From assembly GCF_002866825.1 (NCBI RefSeq), contig NZ_PKUS01000032.1:1-64000 (forward strand): a stretch of DNA of 64,000 nucleotides, given 5' to 3'. This document shows positions 10,021 to 18,764 of this stretch, piece by piece. Below the pieces are notes generated by a model. That model saw only the letters and a list, made by a program, of their open reading frames with translations, searched no databases and was not told the origin of the DNA. The position numbers were made by a program, and so were the translations under genes. Origin of the DNA: Pseudohalioglobus lutimaris (GTDB taxonomy: Bacteria; Pseudomonadota; Gammaproteobacteria; Pseudomonadales; Halieaceae). The stretch's first letter is position 1. Every line of letters starts with the position of its first letter.

Positions 10021-10998
10021 ATGAAAGCGCTAGTCTGCAAGGAACTGGGCCTGCCCGACAAACTGGAACTGGTAACGGATTGGTCGGAGCCTGAGCCGGG
10101 TGAGCACGATGTCATCGTCGACGTCAAGGCGGCGGGTCTTAACTTCCCCGATGTGCTGATGATTCAGGGCAAGTACCAGCACCAGCCGGAAATGCCGTTT
10201 ATCCCCGGCGGGGAGTGCGCTGGCGTTGTCAGCGCGGTGGGTAGCAAAGTCTCGCGTTACAAGGTCGGTGACAAGGTGATAGCGGCCGCAGGTGTCGGTG
10301 CGTTCAGTGAGAAAGTACTGGCCAACGAATTCGGTGTTTTTCCCATGCCCGAGGCGTTGAGCTTCGAGCAGGCCGCGGGCGTGTGCATCACTTATTTCAC
10401 CTCATACTACGCACTCAAGCAACGCGCCAACCTGAAAAAGGGCGAAACGCTCCTGGTGCTGGGTGCAGCTGGCGGTGTCGGTTCCACGGCAGTGGAACTG
10501 GGTAAGCTGATGGGCGCCAGGGTGATCGCAGCGGCCAGCTCCGCTGAGAAACTGGAGCTGTGCAAGCAGCTGGGTGCCGATGAACTGATCAACTACAGCG
10601 AAGTCTCGTTAAAGGACGCGGTGCGCGAACTGACCGACGGTAAGGGCGTCGACGTGGTTTACGACCCGGTTGGCGGCGATTACTCCGAGCCGGCTGTGCG
10701 CAGCATGGCGTGGAACGGACGTTTTCTGGTGATTGGTTTTGCCAGTGGCCCGATTCCAGCTATTCCGCTGAATCTGGCGCTGCTCAAGGGCTGCTCCATT
10801 GTCGGTGTGTTCTGGGGCCGCTTCTCTGGAGAGGAGACGGAGGTTCAGATGCAGAATGGAGAGGAACTCTGGGCACTGTTCGACGCCGGCAAGTTGAACC
10901 CGGTAGTGACAGACTGTTTCCCGCTGGAACAGTATGAGGAAGCCTTCAACTGCCTGATCGACCGCAAGGCCCGCGGCAAGGTGATTCTTACTACCTGA
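10021..10998 (+). CDS. NADPH:quinone oxidoreductase family protein (zinc-less MDR)
   Basis: This 325-aa medium-chain reductase has the GroES-like N-terminal half (residues 1-125, with PFIPGGECAGVVSAVG) and a Rossmann half with LGAAGGVGSTAVELGKLMGA near residue 141. The catalytic zinc ligands of alcohol dehydrogenases are not visible, which fits quinone oxidoreductase or enoyl reductase activity. The substrate is unknown. It is 39 bases from the SDR gene and has TAGGAGAGACG before the ATG, indicating one transcript. Confidence 0.93.
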   Translation: MKALVCKELGLPDKLELVTDWSEPEPGEHDVIVDVKAAGLNFPDVLMIQGKYQHQPEMPFIPGGECAGVVSAVGSKVSRYKVGDKVIAAAGVGAFSEKVLANEFGVFPMPEALSFEQAAGVCITYFTSYYALKQRANLKKGETLLVLGAAGGVGSTAVELGKLMGARVIAAASSAEKLELCKQLGADELINYSEVSLKDAVRELTDGKGVDVVYDPVGGDYSEPAVRSMAWNGRFLVIGFASGPIPAIPLNLALLKGCSIVGVFWGRFSGEETEVQMQNGEELWALFDAGKLNPVVTDCFPLEQYEEAFNCLIDRKARGKVILTT

Positions 10999-11081
10999 TA
11001 GCCAACACTCACCGGGCGACCGTCCGCGATCGCCCGGTCGCACTGCTTCATACCCATAGAATGCTGACCTGAGGAGATACC

Positions 11082-12887
11082 ATGCCAGCCCCGCTGCTTG
11101 ACCGACGCGACCTGAAATTCATGCTCTATGAAGTGTTTGATGTTGAGTCAAGCCTCACGCGGGAACGCTACAGCGATCACAACCGTGAAACCATAGACGC
11201 TGCCCTGGACGTGGCGGAAACCATCGCCGAAAAGTACTTTCTGCCGTTCAGGCAAAAGATCGACACCAATCAACCGACTTTCGACGGTGAAAAAGTGCAG
11301 ATGATTCCCGAGATCAAGCAGGCGCTTGACGCGGTGATTGAAGCGGGTCTTGCCTCTCCGGGCGCGGACTACGAGATGGGCGGCATGCAGCTACCGCCGC
11401 TTGCGACCTCTGCCGTTTATGCCTATCTCAACGCCGCGGGCAGTACCACGATGGGCTACATTGGGCTGACCAGTGCCAATGCCAACCTGATAGAGGCGCA
11501 TGGTACACAGGCGCAAAAAGCAAAGTGGGTAGAGCCACAGCGAAGCGGGCGCTTTGCCGGCACTATGGCCATGAGTGAGCCCGGGGCGGGGTCCAGCCTG
11601 GCGGACCTGACCACCACCGCGGTACCACGGGATGATGGTACCTACCAGATAACCGGGAACAAGATCTGGATATCGGGTGGTGACCACGAGCTCAGCGAGA
11701 ACATCGTTCACCTGGTACTGGCCAGAGTGAAAGGTGCGCCCAGGGGTGTGAAAGGTATTTCCCTGTTTATCGTGCCCAAGTTCCTGGTCAATGATGACGG
11801 CAGCCTGGGCGCGCGGAATGACGTGCAACTGGCCGGTCTGTTTCACAAGATGGGGGGACGAGGCCAAACCTCGACGGCGTTGAATTTCGGTGAGAAAGGC
11901 GGCGCCATTGGATACCTCGTGGGCGAGGAAAACCGCGGCCTGATGTACATGTTCCACATGATGAATGAAGCGCGGATCATGGTGGGCACCATGGCCGCCT
12001 CCACCGCCCTGTGCGGCTATCAGTATTCGCTGGACTACGCCAGGGAGCGGCCCCAGGGGAGACTGCCCTCGGCCAAGGATCCCCTGGCACCACCGGTGAA
12101 TATTATCGAACACGCCGATGTAAAACGGATGCTGCTGTTGCAAAAAGCCTATGCTGAAGGGGCTTACGCGCTGTGCCTGATGGGCACCCAGCTGGCCGAT
12201 GATGAGCATACGGCTCCCACGGAAGAGGAGCGAGCTGCGGCGCATGAGCTGCTCGACTTCCTGACGCCGATTATCAAGACCTGGCCCTCGGAATACGGCC
12301 CCAAAGCCAATTACCATGCGATACAGGTACTGGGCGGCTCCGGCTACGTCAACGAACACCCGGTAGAGATGATGTATCGCGACAACCGTCTCAATCCCAT
12401 TCACGAAGGCACCACCGGAATCCAGTCCCTGGACCTGCTGGCGCGCAAAGTGCCGCAGAATAACCTGGCCGGCTATCGCGCCTGCTTGCGGGCCATTGGT
12501 GAGAGTATCGCGCAGGCCAAACAGGTAGAAGAGTTGTCTGTGTATGCATATGAGTTGGAGGCTGCGGTGGCGACGGTGAATCAGACTACCGAATTTCTGC
12601 TGGCTGCGATGGGAGAGCAGGACATCGACCTGGTGCTAGCCAATTCTGTCAAGTACCTGGACATGTTCGGTCATGTGGTGATCGCCTGGATGTGGCTCAG
12701 GCAGGGTCTGGTCGCGTCTGCTGCGCTGGCAGGCCAGCCGCATGACGCGGATGTGGCGTTTTACCGTGGGAAATTGCAGGCCATGCGTTACTTCTTCCGC
12801 TATGAACTGCCGGAGATTGGGGCCTGGTCAACGCTGCTGATGAATCTGGACGACACCTGCCTGGGGATGCAGAACGACTGGTTCTGA
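11082..12887 (+). CDS. acyl-CoA dehydrogenase, long form with C-terminal domain
   Basis: This 601-aa FAD flavoprotein is longer than standard acyl-CoA dehydrogenases (about 380 aa) because it has an extra C-terminal helical domain, as in proteobacterial proteins with an acetyl-CoA dehydrogenase-like C-terminal extension. The ACAD core shows TMAMSEPGAGSSLADL, the KIWISGGDHE region and the flavin-binding QVLGGSGYVNEHPVE segment. The expected catalytic base is Glu442 in NPIHEGTTGIQ. It likely oxidises an acyl-CoA to the enoyl-CoA that the upstream MaoC protein hydrates. AGGAG lies 8 bases before the ATG. Confidence 0.93.
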   Translation: MPAPLLDRRDLKFMLYEVFDVESSLTRERYSDHNRETIDAALDVAETIAEKYFLPFRQKIDTNQPTFDGEKVQMIPEIKQALDAVIEAGLASPGADYEMGGMQLPPLATSAVYAYLNAAGSTTMGYIGLTSANANLIEAHGTQAQKAKWVEPQRSGRFAGTMAMSEPGAGSSLADLTTTAVPRDDGTYQITGNKIWISGGDHELSENIVHLVLARVKGAPRGVKGISLFIVPKFLVNDDGSLGARNDVQLAGLFHKMGGRGQTSTALNFGEKGGAIGYLVGEENRGLMYMFHMMNEARIMVGTMAASTALCGYQYSLDYARERPQGRLPSAKDPLAPPVNIIEHADVKRMLLLQKAYAEGAYALCLMGTQLADDEHTAPTEEERAAAHELLDFLTPIIKTWPSEYGPKANYHAIQVLGGSGYVNEHPVEMMYRDNRLNPIHEGTTGIQSLDLLARKVPQNNLAGYRACLRAIGESIAQAKQVEELSVYAYELEAAVATVNQTTEFLLAAMGEQDIDLVLANSVKYLDMFGHVVIAWMWLRQGLVASAALAGQPHDADVAFYRGKLQAMRYFFRYELPEIGAWSTLLMNLDDTCLGMQNDWF

Positions 12888-12903
12888 TCCCCTGGCGTGA
12901 TGC

Positions 12904-13812
12904 TCACGGCGTGGCGGCAATAAACGTATTCACCACCTCGGCGAGTTTCTCGCCCTGGTCTTCCTGCAGGAAGTGACCACCATTCTCGATGATGGTGTGG
13001 GCCTGGCCCTGGCAGCCGGGAATCAGCTTCTGCATGACTGCATCGCCGCCGGCGGTGATCGGGTCCGAGTCGCTGAATGCAGTGAGAAACGGCTTCTGCC
13101 ATTGCTCCAGGACATCCCAGGCAGCGCGGTTTTTCTCGCTTGCCGGATCGTCGGGAGTGGCCGGCACCAGGGTGGGGAACTGTCGGGCGCCTTCCTTGTA
13201 GCTCTCGTCGGGAAAGGGTGCATCGTAACCCCGCAGGGTGTCCGCATCCAGTTCCGTGGTCGTGGCGCCGTCGATGATCTTCGACACCGGAAACTCGGGT
13301 ACCTGTTGAGAAAAATTGCGCCAGTCGATAAAGGCCTGACCCAGGTCACGATCGCCGGTGGGCAGCATGGTATTCCCGGCGACGACGCGGGCGAATCGGT
13401 CAGGGTTTTCCGCAACCAGGCGCAGCCCTATAAGACCGCCCCAGTCCTGGCAGAATAGTGTGATTGCGTTCAGCTCCAGTTGGTCCAATACGGACTGCAT
13501 CCAGTTCACGTGACGCTGGTAGGTATAGTCCTCGCGTTGGGTGGGCTTGTCTGAGCGTCCGAACCCGACCAGGTCTGGTGCGACCACGCGGTGGCCGGCA
13601 GCAAGCAGCCCCGGGATCATCTTTCGATACAGGAAGCTCCACGAGGGCTCCCCGTGCATCAGCAGTACCGGGTCTGCATTGCGGGGGCCCTCATCGAGGT
13701 AGTGCACACGCAACTCTCCCCCCTCACCGTCCGCGACCTGCAGGTAGTTGGGTTTGAAGGCATAGCCAGCCAGGTTGTCAAAACGCTCATCAGGCGTTCT
13801 CAGGTAATCCAT
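12904..13812 (-). CDS. haloalkane dehalogenase, HLD-I (DhlA-like)
   Basis: This 302-aa alpha/beta hydrolase would cleave carbon-halogen bonds of haloalkanes with water. It closely parallels Xanthobacter DhlA in layout: N-terminal IRTPD-like RTPDERFDNL, an oxyanion region MHGEPSWSFLYRKMIP, nucleophile Asp123 in FCQDWGG, halide-binding Trp124 and a second Trp at 164 (FIDWRNF), catalytic acid Asp in FSDSDPIT and base His in NGGHFLQED. The ATG at 13812 has GAGGAG 6 bases upstream; the longer open frame upstream is not coding. It is convergent with the acyl-CoA dehydrogenase gene, 16 bases apart. The physiological substrate is unknown. Confidence 0.93.
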   Translation of the reverse strand: MDYLRTPDERFDNLAGYAFKPNYLQVADGEGGELRVHYLDEGPRNADPVLLMHGEPSWSFLYRKMIPGLLAAGHRVVAPDLVGFGRSDKPTQREDYTYQRHVNWMQSVLDQLELNAITLFCQDWGGLIGLRLVAENPDRFARVVAGNTMLPTGDRDLGQAFIDWRNFSQQVPEFPVSKIIDGATTTELDADTLRGYDAPFPDESYKEGARQFPTLVPATPDDPASEKNRAAWDVLEQWQKPFLTAFSDSDPITAGGDAVMQKLIPGCQGQAHTIIENGGHFLQEDQGEKLAEVVNTFIAATP

Positions 13813-13977
13813 GGTAACTCCTCGAGTCAGGTTCAGGTTGCCGCCCCGGGGTGCAGGGGAATGGACATGGGTAGCATGCTGCCACCAGCATAGCTCATGA
13901 TTCGACAGTTTGTGGATGTTAGACTGCATGAATTGAACGGGTTGTGCATCGTATTTGCGTATTTTTAAGGAACAGAC

Positions 13978-14730
13978 ATGGAAGAGTTGTCCCTTCTGGT
14001 TGACCTGCACAAACACCAGCAGCGCCAGGGACCTGGCAGTGAGGAAGTCACCGCCAGGGCAGTTGAGCTCGCCGGTCTGCGCGGCGCTGGCGCTCTGCGG
14101 ATTGTCGATATCGGCTGTGGCACCGGCGCCGCGAGTCTCCAGCTGGCGAAGATGCAGGACGCCAGTATTACAGCGGTTGACCTGCTCCCCGATTTCATTG
14201 AAGTGCTCAGGGACAATGCCGCGAGAGAGGGCTTGTCCGGAAGCATAAAAGCCCTGGTTGGCTCGATGGACAAGCTGCCTTTCGCTGATGGCGAGTTCGA
14301 CGTGGTCTGGTCTGAGGGCGCTGTTTACAATATCGGTTTTGCTGAGGGCGTACGTCAATGGCGTCGTTTGCTGAGGCCTGGTGGAATACTGCTTGTCTCG
14401 GAAATTAGCTGGCTCAGCCTGGAACGGCCCGGTGCAGTGCAGCGCTACTGGGATGCCGCATACCCGGAAATCGCAACGCAGGCTGAAAAAACCGAACAGT
14501 TGGAGAACAGTGGCTACGAGGTGATCGATACGTTCACGTTGCCCGAGGCCTGCTGGATGGAAAATTATTACCTGCCTTTGCTGGAGAGCTTTGACGACTT
14601 TCTGGCACGCCACCCCGGGGATTCGCAGGCGGCCGCGCTGGTGGAGGCGGAGAAGACTGAGATTGAGCTCTATCGTCAGTACAGCGATTTCTACAGCTAC
14701 TGCATGTACATCGCCAGGGTAAGGAGGTAG
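13978..14730 (+). CDS. class I SAM-dependent methyltransferase
   Basis: This 250-aa soluble methyltransferase has motif I IVDIGCGTGAASLQLAK (about residues 41-57), acidic motif II ITAVDLLPDF and a VWSEGAVYNIGF motif IV region. The substrate is not predictable. AAGGAACAG lies before the ATG. The last codons (AAGGAGGTAG) form the Shine-Dalgarno sequence of the next gene, which starts 2 bases after the stop, so the two proteins are translationally coupled and probably act together. Confidence 0.92.
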   Translation: MEELSLLVDLHKHQQRQGPGSEEVTARAVELAGLRGAGALRIVDIGCGTGAASLQLAKMQDASITAVDLLPDFIEVLRDNAAREGLSGSIKALVGSMDKLPFADGEFDVVWSEGAVYNIGFAEGVRQWRRLLRPGGILLVSEISWLSLERPGAVQRYWDAAYPEIATQAEKTEQLENSGYEVIDTFTLPEACWMENYYLPLLESFDDFLARHPGDSQAAALVEAEKTEIELYRQYSDFYSYCMYIARVRR

Positions 14731-14732
14731 GC

Positions 14733-15773
14733 ATGCGGCAAAAGCAGCTGGTCATTCACGCGGGAAGCCATAAAACGGGCTCTTCGGCCATCCAGCGTTA
14801 TCTTTTCGAGCATCGCGAGGAACTGGCAGGGGAAGGAGTAAATTACCTGCACCGTGGCAATGCAAATTCTTCGTTGTGGATGCTGCGCGCATTTAAACGC
14901 GATCTTGCCCAACTGCCTGCATTCAGTCACCTTGAACTGGACGAGGCGGGTATTGCCCAATTGCGGACGCGCGCGCTACGCCGCCTGGGCAAGCTGGCCC
15001 AGGCCAGCGACGCCCCACTCTCAGTGCTGTCTGCCGAGTCCATCGGCTCCTTTACTCTGGAGGAGCTACAAGACCTTTGCGAGGTTACCTGTGCCTTGTA
15101 TCCGCGAGTAATCATTCATCAGTACTTTCGCCCGATGAAGGCGAGAATGGAGAGCGCATACCAGGAGCGCCTGAAGCATGGCTTCGCCGCCCTGGATAGG
15201 AAATTTCACTTTGGCTATAACCGCAGGATAGAGCTGCTGGACGATGTTTTTGGCCGAGACAACGTACAGATACATAAATACGGAAGCGCCGCCTTTCCCG
15301 ATGGAGACGTGGTGAAGCACTTTCTTGCGGTACTGGATATAGAGCCCTCCGGCGAGATCCCCACCAGGGAAGACAACGCGGGGCTGTCCCTGCCCGCTGC
15401 GCGTCTGCTATATGTTTACCGCAAGTTCAATCCCAACCTGATGCCCGGGGACCGCCTCATTGTGAAGGCACTGGCGCAAATGCCGGGAGAGCCTTTTCGC
15501 TTTCACAGCAGCCTGTTTGAAACGCTGCTGGCTACAGGCCCCAATGCGGTCACGCTGTTTGAGCGGCGAGTTGGCTTTTCGATTACCGAGGACATCAGTG
15601 TTGACGATGATATCGGTATTACCTCTGAACAGGATATGTCTGACGTATCGCAGCATTCGCTGGCGTGGCTACAGGAAAAAGCCATCGACCGCGGTGTTAC
15701 GGGACGGCGGCCAGCACCTGCTGGCACTGATCTCGAGGCCATCGCTGCCATGGTTGGGTGCCTGGCGCAGTAA
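14733..15773 (+). CDS. sulfotransferase-like P-loop protein
   Basis: This 346-aa protein is only weakly recognisable. The N-terminus IHAGSHKTGSSAIQRYLF matches the 5'-phosphosulfate-binding loop of PAPS-dependent sulfotransferases (the KTGTTSLQ type). A Ser-containing LSAESIGSF segment and YFRPMKARMESAYQERLK resemble their 3'-phosphate-binding region. No signal peptide or membrane segment is seen. An AGGAGG ribosome site inside the methyltransferase stop region drives its ATG. The acceptor is unknown; glycan or lipid are the usual acceptors of this group. Family assignment is moderate. Confidence 0.75.
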   Translation: MRQKQLVIHAGSHKTGSSAIQRYLFEHREELAGEGVNYLHRGNANSSLWMLRAFKRDLAQLPAFSHLELDEAGIAQLRTRALRRLGKLAQASDAPLSVLSAESIGSFTLEELQDLCEVTCALYPRVIIHQYFRPMKARMESAYQERLKHGFAALDRKFHFGYNRRIELLDDVFGRDNVQIHKYGSAAFPDGDVVKHFLAVLDIEPSGEIPTREDNAGLSLPAARLLYVYRKFNPNLMPGDRLIVKALAQMPGEPFRFHSSLFETLLATGPNAVTLFERRVGFSITEDISVDDDIGITSEQDMSDVSQHSLAWLQEKAIDRGVTGRRPAPAGTDLEAIAAMVGCLAQ

Positions 15774-15781
15774 ACGCTGCC

Positions 15782-15809
15782 GCAACGGTGCCCTGCCGTG
15801 CAATTTTTT
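15782..15809 (+). terminator. possible intrinsic terminator
   Basis: A short imperfect hairpin (GCAACGG / CCGTGC with one bulged A, 7-base loop) is followed by six T residues just beyond the sulfotransferase-like gene. It lies between convergent genes and would terminate the plus-strand methyltransferase transcript. The stem is short. Confidence 0.4.
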
Positions 15810-15817
15810 GCAGTCTC

Positions 15818-16357
15818 TCAGGAAGGGGGTGCGTATTGGCGCAGGATCAGAGAATCACCACGTTGGGTAAATTCGATGTGTTTCAGGAATGACATGCCCA
15901 GCAGCACTTCCTCGATGCCCATACCCGGGGCAATGCCTGCCTGCACATTGTGGAGCACAATATTGCCCACGGCTACGGAATCCAGGGTCGCGGCGTAGCT
16001 TACCGCCGTGCCGTTGGCTGTCTGCGTGCGATAGGCGCGGCCTCTGGCGATACCCAGGCGCTGCGCGACCGCGTCGGGAATGGCGACGCCGGTTGCGCCG
16101 GTATCGAGCATGAAGGTAACCGGGTGGCCATTGATTTCACCGCTGGTGACGTAGTGGCCATAGCGATTGCGCTGCAATACTACCTCGCGCACACCCGCCT
16201 CGGAGTAGCGGGTTTCCAGTTCGCGGTTGGGGTTGAACTGTCGTTCCAGGGCATCGCTGAAAAATAATGCACCAAGACCCAGCAGGGTGATCCAGGCAAG
16301 AACCATCATGCCCAGTCCCATGCGCTTCTGTTCCCTGACCGTTTCCTCGGGTTTCAT
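15818..16357 (-). CDS. membrane-anchored retropepsin-like aspartic protease (clan AA)
   Basis: This 179-aa protein has one N-terminal membrane segment (residues about 14-34, LGMMVLAWITLLGLGALFF). A periplasmic single-lobe aspartic protease domain follows, with active-site FMLDTGATGVAIP and the C-terminal EVLLGMSFLKHIEF strand. This matches the bacterial retropepsin-like TIGR02281 group, which should work as a homodimer. Substrates are unknown. It lies 34 bases upstream of the YghU-like gene on the same strand. Confidence 0.92.
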   Translation of the reverse strand: MKPEETVREQKRMGLGMMVLAWITLLGLGALFFSDALERQFNPNRELETRYSEAGVREVVLQRNRYGHYVTSGEINGHPVTFMLDTGATGVAIPDAVAQRLGIARGRAYRTQTANGTAVSYAATLDSVAVGNIVLHNVQAGIAPGMGIEEVLLGMSFLKHIEFTQRGDSLILRQYAPPS

Positions 16358-16391
16358 GATTCAGGCCCGGTGGCTGTTTGGTAACCCGGCC

Positions 16392-17240
16392 CTAAATGTC
16401 GAGGTCGCTGGCGTCATGACGTTCCGGCAGGCGCAATTCCTCTGGTCCCCAGGTGCGGTTGACCCGCTGCCCGCGCTTTACCGCTGGCCGGGCGTTTACA
16501 TCCGCTGCCCAGCGCAACACGTTTTTGTAGGACTGCACATCGAGGAATTCCTGTGCGTTATAGATCTCCCCTGTCACCAGTTCGCCGTACCAGGGCCAGA
16601 CCGCCATATCGGCGATGGTATATTCATCGCCGGCAAGCCAGGGCACCTGAGCCAGGCGCTGATCCAGCACGTCCAACTGGCGTTTTACTTCCATGGTGAA
16701 GCGATTGATGGGGTACTCCCATCTCTCCGGCGCATAGGCGTAGAAGTGGCCGAAACCGCCGCCCAGGTAAGGCGCGCTGCCCATTTGCCAGAAAAGCCAG
16801 GACAAGCACTCTCCCCGGCTTGCGTCGGTGGGCAGGAACGCGCCGAATTTCTCAGCCAGGTACAGGAGTATCGCCCCGGACTCGAATACCCTGGTCGGCG
16901 GGTTGGTACTGTGGTCCATCAGCGCGGGAATTTTTGAATTGGGGTTGACCTCGACGAAGCCACTGCTGAACTGATCCCCTTCCATGATGTTTACCAGGTA
17001 GGCGTCGTACTCGGCCTCCTTGATACCCAGCGCCAGTAACTCTTCCAGCAGAATGGTGACCTTTACGCCATTGGGTGTGGCCAGTGAATAAAGCTGCAGT
17101 GGGTGCTTGCCTACCGGACGTTCTTTTTCGTGCGTGGCACCCGATACCGGCCGGTTGATATTGGAAAAGCGGTTGGTGTTTTCGTCCTGTTCCCATTTCC
17201 AGACTGGCGGTGGCGTGTAGGGAGTATCAGTCATGGTCAC
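16392..17240 (-). CDS. yghU: YghU-type glutathione-dependent disulfide-bond oxidoreductase
   Basis: This 282-aa glutathione S-transferase superfamily protein is of the nu-class YghU type. It has the family N-terminal extension (NRFSNINRPVSGATHEKE), a thioredoxin-fold domain with LYSLATPNGVKVTILLEEL and the glutathione-binding NPNSKIPAL and ESGAILLYLAEKF motifs. The C-terminal helical domain contains FWQMGSAPYLGGGFGHFY. E. coli YghU reduces disulfides with two bound glutathiones; the same activity is expected here. Its ATG overlaps the stop of the upstream crotonase gene by 4 bases, indicating one transcript. Confidence 0.93.
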   Translation of the reverse strand: MTMTDTPYTPPPVWKWEQDENTNRFSNINRPVSGATHEKERPVGKHPLQLYSLATPNGVKVTILLEELLALGIKEAEYDAYLVNIMEGDQFSSGFVEVNPNSKIPALMDHSTNPPTRVFESGAILLYLAEKFGAFLPTDASRGECLSWLFWQMGSAPYLGGGFGHFYAYAPERWEYPINRFTMEVKRQLDVLDQRLAQVPWLAGDEYTIADMAVWPWYGELVTGEIYNAQEFLDVQSYKNVLRWAADVNARPAVKRGQRVNRTWGPEELRLPERHDASDLDI

Positions 17241-18061
17241 AGTTCCTTGATGTCATCGAATGAGTTGATCGTGCGTTGCGCGAAACTGGCTTCGCGTCCC
17301 TCCATGGCTGACATGACGGCTTCCATCTGGTTGCCTTTAGCAATGATACGGCCCTGCAGTTTCTCTTCCAGGCGCAGACCCTCGGTTTCATCCCCGTGCC
17401 AGGCGTTGTCCAGCAGGTACTTGCCCAGGGCAATGGCGTCGGGACTGCGGCTGGCGATATCGCGCGCCATTTCCAGCGCTGCGGCGACAGGGTCGTCCTC
17501 CAACCGGGTGACCAGGCCCAGCGCCAGTGCTTCCTCCGCTTCTACCACACGGCCGGTGAAGGTGAGTTCCTTGGCCACATCCAGTCGCACCAGGTCACGC
17601 AGGGTTTGCGATGCTGACATATCGGGGATCAGTCCCCACTTTATTTCCATTACTGAGAGTTTGGTATTGGGTTGCGCCAGGCGGATGTCGGCCCCCATTG
17701 CGATTTGCAGGCCACCGCCGTAGGCGACGCCGTGCAGGGCGCAAATCACCGGCACCGGCACTGCCTTCCAGACATAAGCCGGTTGCTGGTAGTAGTTGGG
17801 CCAGAAGCCGCCGCGGCCCTCGCCAAAGAAGTCACCATCCAGGCCACCGCCGGCGAAGTTCTCCAGGTCCAGGCCGGCGCAGAAGCCGCGGCCTTCACCG
17901 GACAACACCACGGCGCGGATGTCCTTGTTGGCGGCGACAGATTTGCCTGCAGCGATAATCGCGTCGAACATGCCCCAACTCAGGGCGTTCATTTTTTCCG
18001 CGCGGTTCAAACGGACGTGGGCAACATGGTCCTGGATGTCGATGGTGACCAATTCAGGCAT
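17237..18061 (-). CDS. enoyl-CoA hydratase/isomerase family (crotonase)
   Basis: This 274-aa crotonase has the oxyanion-hole segments GEGRGFCAGLDLENF and ALHGVAYGGGLQIAMGADIR. The classical hydratase Glu pair is not both evident: an Asp-rich MGADIRL segment follows, and VMEIKWGLIPDMSA sits where the second acid is usually found. Hydratase versus isomerase or another crotonase activity therefore stays open. It overlaps yghU by 4 bases and is divergent from the formate dehydrogenase operon. Confidence 0.9.
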   Translation of the reverse strand: MPELVTIDIQDHVAHVRLNRAEKMNALSWGMFDAIIAAGKSVAANKDIRAVVLSGEGRGFCAGLDLENFAGGGLDGDFFGEGRGGFWPNYYQQPAYVWKAVPVPVICALHGVAYGGGLQIAMGADIRLAQPNTKLSVMEIKWGLIPDMSASQTLRDLVRLDVAKELTFTGRVVEAEEALALGLVTRLEDDPVAAALEMARDIASRSPDAIALGKYLLDNAWHGDETEGLRLEEKLQGRIIAKGNQMEAVMSAMEGREASFAQRTINSFDDIKEL

Positions 18062-18275
18062 AAGTGTTCTCCAGGGAAATAGGTGAGGGGCGTAAGTATA
18101 ACCATAAAATGCCGGTGTTATCAGCGCTCACGCTACGGCAATGACCCCGAGGGCGCCTCCCGCTGTTCTCGGCGAAAAGGATGCGGGCGGGGTAGTGGAT
18201 GTGGGTGCGGGCGCGGGTGTCAAACTACGCTGACGAACGAGCGAGGATGCGCCATACTGCTTACTGTAGAAGCAT
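18062..18275. promoter_or_regulatory. divergent promoter region with clustered G tracts
   Basis: This 214-base region separates the crotonase gene (minus) from the fds operon (plus). Five runs of three or four G occur at 18185-18217 on the plus strand with loops of 1, 10, 3 and 3 bases. This can in principle form a G-quadruplex in the fds leader or promoter. No clear sigma-70 boxes or regulator site were recognised. Confidence 0.35.
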
Positions 18276-18764
18276 GTGGGGGATCAACGCTTGGACCCGG
18301 AAAGACGTTTAGCGCAACTGCTTTGTCAGTACCAGGACATCCCGGGGGGGGTGTTGCCATTGCTGCAAGCTGTGCAGGAGGACTTTGGCTATATCCCGGG
18401 CGAAGCGGTTCCCGGTATTGCCGGGGTGATGAACCTGTCTGCCGCCGAGGTGCATGGGGTGATCAGCTTCTATCATGACCTGAAAACCGAGCCTGGTGGG
18501 CGCCACACCCTGCAGGTATGTCGCGCCGAATCCTGTCAGGCTGTTGGTGGCAGAGAACTGGAACGCCGGGCGCGTGAACTCTTGGGTGTTGATTTTGGCG
18601 AGACCACTGCTGACGGCGCGGTAACGCTTGAGGCGGTGTACTGCCTGGGCAATTGTGCCTGCTCGCCCTCGGTTCGCGTCGATAATGAGACCTGGGCCAG
18701 AGTCGACGCAACGAAACTGGACTCGATTATTGCCGGGTTGCGCGGCAACGGGCCTGTAGCATGA
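18276..18764 (+). CDS. fdsG: NAD-dependent formate dehydrogenase gamma subunit
   Basis: FdsG (162 aa) is the NuoE-like small subunit of the soluble molybdenum formate dehydrogenase and carries a [2Fe-2S] cluster. The four ligands are in CRAESCQ (two Cys) and CLGNCACSP (first two Cys). The VLPLLQAVQEDFGYIPGEAV and GVISFYHDLKTEPGG segments are typical. The start is ambiguous: GTG at 18276 is annotated, but TTG at 18291 lies 8 bases behind GGGGGA and gives a protein five residues shorter. The stop overlaps the fdsB ATG (ATGA). Confidence 0.95.
   Translation: MGDQRLDPERRLAQLLCQYQDIPGGVLPLLQAVQEDFGYIPGEAVPGIAGVMNLSAAEVHGVISFYHDLKTEPGGRHTLQVCRAESCQAVGGRELERRARELLGVDFGETTADGAVTLEAVYCLGNCACSPSVRVDNETWARVDATKLDSIIAGLRGNGPVA

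Noticed and set aside
13813-14613. N-terminal extension of the haloalkane dehalogenase frame
   Set aside because: The frame is open upstream but has no family similarity, overlaps the methyltransferase gene, and a strong ribosome site precedes the ATG at 13812.
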